Assembly (NCBI GenBank): GCA_946480915.1
Contig: CAMLLO010000049.1
Coordinates: forward strand, 1-28,266
DNA: 28,266 bases
Reading direction: 5' to 3'
Origin: an uncultured Sphingobacteriaceae bacterium
GTDB lineage: Bacteria; Bacteroidota; Bacteroidia; Sphingobacteriales; Sphingobacteriaceae
Numbering within the stretch: position 1 is the first letter of the stretch; each line of letters opens with the position of its first letter. The notes under the pieces are model-generated. The model had not been told where the DNA came from. It made no database searches and saw only the letters and a program-made list of their open reading frames with translations. Below are positions 25,337 to 28,266 of this stretch, piece by piece. The translations under genes and the position numbers were made by a program.

Positions 25337-26119
25337 TTAAATGGCCGCTTTTGCTGAGATATTATCGTCGTTCGAAACTTCTTTTTTGCTGAAGGTTTCA
25401 TATATAACCAGTATGATCAATAATGCAAAAAGAATTAAAGATGCTCCCTTGGTGCCAAAATCTAATCCACCCTTTTGAGTTGATTTGGTAAGTAGATCTC
25501 CAAATGTGGCGCCAAAAGGACGGGTTAAAACGAAAGCGATCCAGAAAAGTATAATCCTTGAAATATTAGTAAAATAAAAGGCCAACACAACCATAGCTAA
25601 TACAGAACTTATCAGTATAGCGCTCCCTGCAAAGCCAAGTCCTGAATCATCTGCAAGAAAATCACCTAAAGCTGTACCTAGTGTATTTGAAAATAGAATT
25701 GCGGTCCAATAAAAGATTTCAGCTTTAAATGACCGGATATTAGATACTGATAATGATCTTTCACTATAATACCAGGTTGTAAGAACCAGAACTAATATGC
25801 TTACAAGTATGAGAGAGCCCGTGGCATAACCCAGTCCAAGAGTACGATCCATATAATCAGACATGGTGGTGCCGGCAGTGCTTGTTGCCAAAATCACCGA
25901 CCAAAATAATACTGGTATGTAGCGCTTCGCATAGAGTTGTCCCGTAAGAACCACCAGGAAAATAATGATCAATATTAATGAACTGATGGCATAGCCCACG
26001 TTTAAAGTCATTGAGATCAAGTCTCCTGCAGTTTCTCCCAGAGTGGTTGCACATATCTTCGTTATCCAGAATAATAATGTTACCTCCGGAATTTTAGATC
26101 GGACTATCTCGGTAGACAT
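25337..26119 (-). CDS. Four-repeat membrane protein (COG4705 type)
   Basis: A 260-residue protein with about eight membrane helices. Four internal repeats of ~60 residues each start with an aromatic pair and carry a small motif of Thr/Gly then Asp: FWITKICATTLGETAGD, FWSVILATSTAGTTMSD, YWTAILFSNTLGTALGD and FWIAFVLTRPFGATFGD. Most are followed by LGxGYA-like turns. Repeated acidic residues within membrane helices suggest ion or metal transport, but no function is established to my knowledge. The length fits the uncharacterised COG4705 group. The start is ATG 26119, preceded by a perfect -7 box. The gene stands alone, flanked by copies of one short repeat family. Confidence 0.75.
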   Translation of the reverse strand: MSTEIVRSKIPEVTLLFWITKICATTLGETAGDLISMTLNVGYAISSLILIIIFLVVLTGQLYAKRYIPVLFWSVILATSTAGTTMSDYMDRTLGLGYATGSLILVSILVLVLTTWYYSERSLSVSNIRSFKAEIFYWTAILFSNTLGTALGDFLADDSGLGFAGSAILISSVLAMVVLAFYFTNISRIILFWIAFVLTRPFGATFGDLLTKSTQKGGLDFGTKGASLILFALLIILVIYETFSKKEVSNDDNISAKAAI

Positions 26120-26136
26120 GGTAGTGTTTAAATTTA

Positions 26137-26144
26137 CAAAATTA
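26137..26144 (-). promoter_or_regulatory. Candidate -7 box of the four-repeat membrane protein gene
   Basis: On the minus strand this reads TAATTTTG, a perfect TAnnTTTG match, ending 17 bases before the ATG at 26119. No clear -33 TTG is seen. Confidence 0.45.
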
Positions 26145-26259
26145 GAACCAGCTGATATTTAAATTGTTTGTAATCGCCTTTCGGGTTTAAGTGTTTATCA
26201 ACAGATTATTGAAAGTTTTTTCCTTTGTTGGTGTCACGAAACAGAAGAACTTTTTACTA

Positions 26260-26275
26260 GTTCGTCGGCACGAAC
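26260..26275. repeat. Perfect 6-bp hairpin in the 26120-26386 gap
   Basis: GTTCGT (26260-26265) and ACGAAC (26270-26275) form a perfect stem with loop CGGC. A related string TTGGTGTCACGAA lies just before it at about 26228-26240. The region is non-coding and contains the interspersed repeat copy C next to it, so it appears to be a patchwork of intergenic palindromes. Confidence 0.4.
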
Positions 26276-26309
26276 CAAGTCGAAAGATAAAAATTAAGAT
26301 TTTTTTAAT

Positions 26310-26364
26310 GAGCGATACAATCGCTATTCGCTTCATCTTCATTTTCAACTGTTTGCAACGAGGA
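26310..26364 (+). repeat. Short interspersed repeat, copy C
   Basis: GAGCGATACAATCGCT (26310-26325) is identical to copy A at 943-958 and contains the AGCGAT/ATCGCT hairpin. It is followed by CGCTTCATCTTC and then TGTTTGCAACGAGGA (26350-26364), the exact inverse of a segment in copy B. TCATCTTC near 26333-26340 can pair with GAGGATGA at 26360-26367 through one G-U pair. I infer a member of a palindromic intergenic repeat family common in this genome. Confidence 0.6.
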
Positions 26365-26386
26365 TGATTTGGGAGATGTGGGGATT

Positions 26387-27175
26387 TCAACGATGAATAT
26401 TTATTTTTATATACTCATATTTTGTTGCCATGCTAGTAGAAATTCCTGGAATGGAATGTGATGTGCTTTGTTGAGTTATGTCAGCTCGGGTTGGAAATCC
26501 TTCGGCATTATACTGGTAGGTGTATTTAATTAGATCAGTATAGTCAGGGTCCTCATATTTCTCTTCAATTATCGTATTTTCCGAATAAAACATGATGTTA
26601 TTATAAACCTTATACAAATACCACGGCTGCCTGGAAAATAAAAAGGGGCTTTTTTTAGTCAGATCATATTTATAGGTAGTAGTAGAATTTACGGTATTAT
26701 CTGTATTCAATGCTTCAAGCTTAGTTAGATTATTCCCTGTATAGCTTAATCTGAATCTATATCCAGGTGACTCACCTAAAAGCTTCCACAGAAACTCCTT
26801 CACACGTCCGGCTTCTGTTAGGTAAGAATAATAGTCCTGAACTGTATTATCAATCGTGCTACTTGTCATTGTACCGTTCACGGGGACGCCGTTTAAATAA
26901 GATATTTCCATTACTTTGCTATTATTACTCCAGCTGTCACCCGGAAAAATTATCTTAGTTAGTTGCTTATTGTCATTGTATTTGTAACTGGTGACCCGAT
27001 GTTGAATACCGATCGTTTCTACTCCCCCCCACGGTGTGTATGAGAATGTATAATCATAAGGCAATAACTCTGGGTCTAGTACAGTCATCTTAGAAACAAC
27101 CTGAACTGTTTCGCCCGCATCCTTTTTACAGGCAAGGCTACACAAAAGGCAAACGACGAGAGTCAAATATTTCAT
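26387..27175 (-). CDS. Putative lipoprotein, unknown function
   Basis: A 262-residue protein with a lipoprotein signal: MKYLTLVVCLLCSLAC, lipobox cysteine at 16, followed by KKDAGE. The charged stretch after the cysteine resembles the Lys-Asp/Glu-rich signals linked to surface export of Bacteroidota lipoproteins, so an outer-leaflet location is possible. The mature part is beta-rich, with repeated short strands of the form YKYNDNKQLTKI, RLSYTGNNLTKLEA and YKYDLTKKS. These resemble the YD-repeat-like strands found in several Bacteroidota lipoprotein families (DUF4595-like). I cannot assign a function. A perfect -7 box ends 5 bases upstream of the ATG, suggesting a leaderless or nearly leaderless message. 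Confidence 0.7.
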   Translation of the reverse strand: MKYLTLVVCLLCSLACKKDAGETVQVVSKMTVLDPELLPYDYTFSYTPWGGVETIGIQHRVTSYKYNDNKQLTKIIFPGDSWSNNSKVMEISYLNGVPVNGTMTSSTIDNTVQDYYSYLTEAGRVKEFLWKLLGESPGYRFRLSYTGNNLTKLEALNTDNTVNSTTTYKYDLTKKSPFLFSRQPWYLYKVYNNIMFYSENTIIEEKYEDPDYTDLIKYTYQYNAEGFPTRADITQQSTSHSIPGISTSMATKYEYIKINIHR

Positions 27176-27179
27176 AAGT

Positions 27180-27187
27180 CAAAGCTA
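27180..27187 (-). promoter_or_regulatory. -7 box almost touching the lipoprotein start codon
   Basis: On the minus strand this reads TAGCTTTG, a perfect TAnnTTTG match, with its last base five positions before the A of the ATG at 27175. If used, transcription would begin at or within the start codon. No -33 element supports it, so chance is possible. Confidence 0.35.
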
Positions 27188-27316
27188 TCCATAATTTGGA
27201 AGTTTACCTATAGGACAGGTTTTAAACCCTTCTTATCAGATGGTCTGAATATAAATACTGGAATTGCAACAATAAACTAGACAAACCACCACTCTACATA
27301 ACACTACCCATACTTT

Positions 27317-27347
27317 TCGCATTCAGCCCCTAAGATCGTCGCATTCA
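27317..27347. promoter_or_regulatory. 9-bp direct repeat with 22-bp period upstream of the DHFR-fold gene
   Basis: TCGCATTCA occurs at 27317-27325 and 27339-27347, 13 bases apart (22-bp period). This is the spacing of LytTR-type sites (two 9-bp repeats, 12-13 bp gap). The pair lies 94-124 bp upstream of the ATG at 27441. It is followed by an 8-bp inverted repeat AAGATCGT/ACGATCTT (27332-27339 and 27360-27367) that overlaps the second copy, and a possible -7 box GATCTTTG (27362-27369). Confidence 0.45.
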
Positions 27348-27440
27348 CGCTGCAACAAAACGATCTTTGTTGGCGAGATTTGTGTCAAACAAAACCAATT
27401 TTAAAATACTTTTTTAACGAACAAAAGAAGGTTTGATACA

Positions 27441-28034
27441 ATGAGAAAAATAATTGTTTTATCCTTTATTACCCTAGATGGGGTAATGCAGGCACCTGGA
27501 GGGCCAGAGGAAGATATATCAGGCGGTTTCGAGTATGGCGGTTGGACTGCACCGTATGGTGACGAAGTTTTTAATACGGTCATGCAAAAAGAAATGAAAC
27601 CTGCAGATCTTCTTTTGGGCAGGAAAACGTTTGAGATTTGGGCCGATTACTGGCCAAAGCACGAAAATATGTGGCCGGGAATTAATGATGTCACAAAATA
27701 CGTCGTGTCCACGACCATGGAAAAGTCAGATTGGAAAAACTCAGTTTTCCTCGGGGGCTTGGAAGATATTGAATCACTCAAAAATTCAGAAGGTTCCGAC
27801 ATTCAAGTATGGGGTAGCGGCAAGCTCATTCAGACACTACTCGAGAATGATTTAGTTGACGAACTCCGTCTCAAAATTTTCCCCTTGACCCTTGGTAAAG
27901 GCAAAAAGTTGTTTGACAATGGAACGATTCCGGCAGCATTTACTTTAACAGAGAGTTCATTTACACCAAGCGGAGTGATTGTTGCCAATTATAAGCGAGC
28001 GGGAGAAGTTAAAACCGGTAATGTTGGTGCTTAA
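27441..28034 (+). CDS. Dihydrofolate-reductase-fold (RibD C-terminal-like) protein
   Basis: A 197-residue protein of the RibD_C/DHFR superfamily. The N-terminus MRKIIVLSFITLDGVMQAPGG is the usual start of the stand-alone branch, followed by LLLGRKTFEIWADYWP, KYVVSTTM, the NADPH-side motif IQVWGSGKLIQTLLENDLVDELRL and IFPLTLGKGKKLFD. Family members bind NAD(P)H and reduce small molecules, but this branch is mostly uncharacterised and is not a true folate enzyme. The protein is full length, with an extra ~15 residues at the C-terminus. It is monocistronic. The likely operator is the 22-bp-period direct repeat described just upstream. Confidence 0.9.
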   Translation: MRKIIVLSFITLDGVMQAPGGPEEDISGGFEYGGWTAPYGDEVFNTVMQKEMKPADLLLGRKTFEIWADYWPKHENMWPGINDVTKYVVSTTMEKSDWKNSVFLGGLEDIESLKNSEGSDIQVWGSGKLIQTLLENDLVDELRLKIFPLTLGKGKKLFDNGTIPAAFTLTESSFTPSGVIVANYKRAGEVKTGNVGA

Positions 28035-28170
28035 GGAGAAAAAAAGAAGAATTAATTGTTTCATCACAGGTGAAGCTATCTGGTTTTTTCCGGTTTGATG
28101 GAATAATACGTTAGACGGGATGTGAAAAGTAATGTCAAAATAATGGAATACCACGCCAGTTGTTTTTAAT

Positions 28171-28266
28171 ACAAGGTCCATTGTCTTCAAGACAAGGTTC
28201 ATTGTTTTCAGGACAAGGTTCATTGTTTTCAGGACAAGGTCCATTGTTTTCAGGACAAGGTCCATT
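28171..28266. repeat. 21-bp tandem repeat running off the right edge
   Basis: The unit ACAAGGTYCATTGTYTTCARG repeats at 28171, 28192, 28213, 28234 and 28255, the last copy being cut at the window end. Copies differ by C/T changes, and the first by two further bases. The 21-bp period gives open frames in both directions (on the minus strand a 7-residue repeat MDLVLKT or MNLVLKT), but with no start context or partner domain. I treat it as a variable-number tandem repeat downstream of the DHFR-fold gene. The true array length is unknown. Confidence 0.85.

Noticed and set aside
27957..28265. 102-residue minus-strand frame with MDLVLKT repeats.
   Set aside because: It is produced by the 21-bp tandem repeat, whose period keeps a frame open by chance, and it overlaps the end of the DHFR-fold gene.

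Overview
The window looks like a chromosomal segment of a Bacteroidota bacterium, most likely a Sphingobacteriaceae member (Pedobacter or Mucilaginibacter type). The evidence is moderate-to-low GC, a large secreted protein ending in a type-B T9SS sorting domain (gliding-motility C-terminal family), several -7 boxes of the Bacteroidota form TAnnTTTG with little Shine-Dalgarno sequence, LytS/LytTR and NarL-type two-component pairs, and many short palindromic intergenic repeats. Genus assignment is inference; no rRNA or marker gene is present.

Left part (1-6455). A tandem repeat of about 140 bp at the left edge is followed on the minus strand by a cold-shock-domain protein and a Pif1/RecD-like SF1 helicase with a C-terminal HRDC domain. 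Next comes about 1 kb of non-coding DNA made of three diverged repeat units of 310-342 bp, each carrying the same stem-loop. A divergently placed RecQ helicase follows. Two HRDC-containing helicases thus flank the repeat array.

Middle part (6456-17392). A secreted protein with two clear and one degenerate TonB-C-terminal-like domains converges on a LytTR response regulator and LytS-type sensor kinase pair. An outer-membrane beta-barrel protein, a small membrane protein and a hemerythrin-like protein follow. A FAD-dependent oxidoreductase gene of the phytoene-desaturase/hydroxysqualene-dehydroxylase type is broken by a frameshift and has a damaged nucleotide-binding motif. It sits directly upstream of an intact NarL-type kinase/regulator pair. 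A second NarL-type regulator follows after a double palindrome.

Right part (17393-28266). On the minus strand lie a T9SS-exported PKD/Ig-like protein, a membrane-anchored XRE regulator and a secreted amidohydrolase. The intergenic region between the T9SS gene and a divergent GH20 beta-N-acetylhexosaminidase holds an orphan intrinsic terminator and a possible small RNA. After that come a four-repeat membrane protein (COG4705 type) with a repeat family on both sides, a lipoprotein, a dihydrofolate-reductase-fold protein, and a 21-bp tandem repeat running off the right edge.

I found no phage, insertion sequence, CRISPR array, tRNA or rRNA, and no convincing new multi-gene defence or biosynthetic system. 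The most unusual material is non-coding: the covarying hairpin in the 3-unit array, two 22-bp-period direct repeats that resemble LytTR-type operators, the double palindrome before the second NarL regulator, and the orphan terminator.
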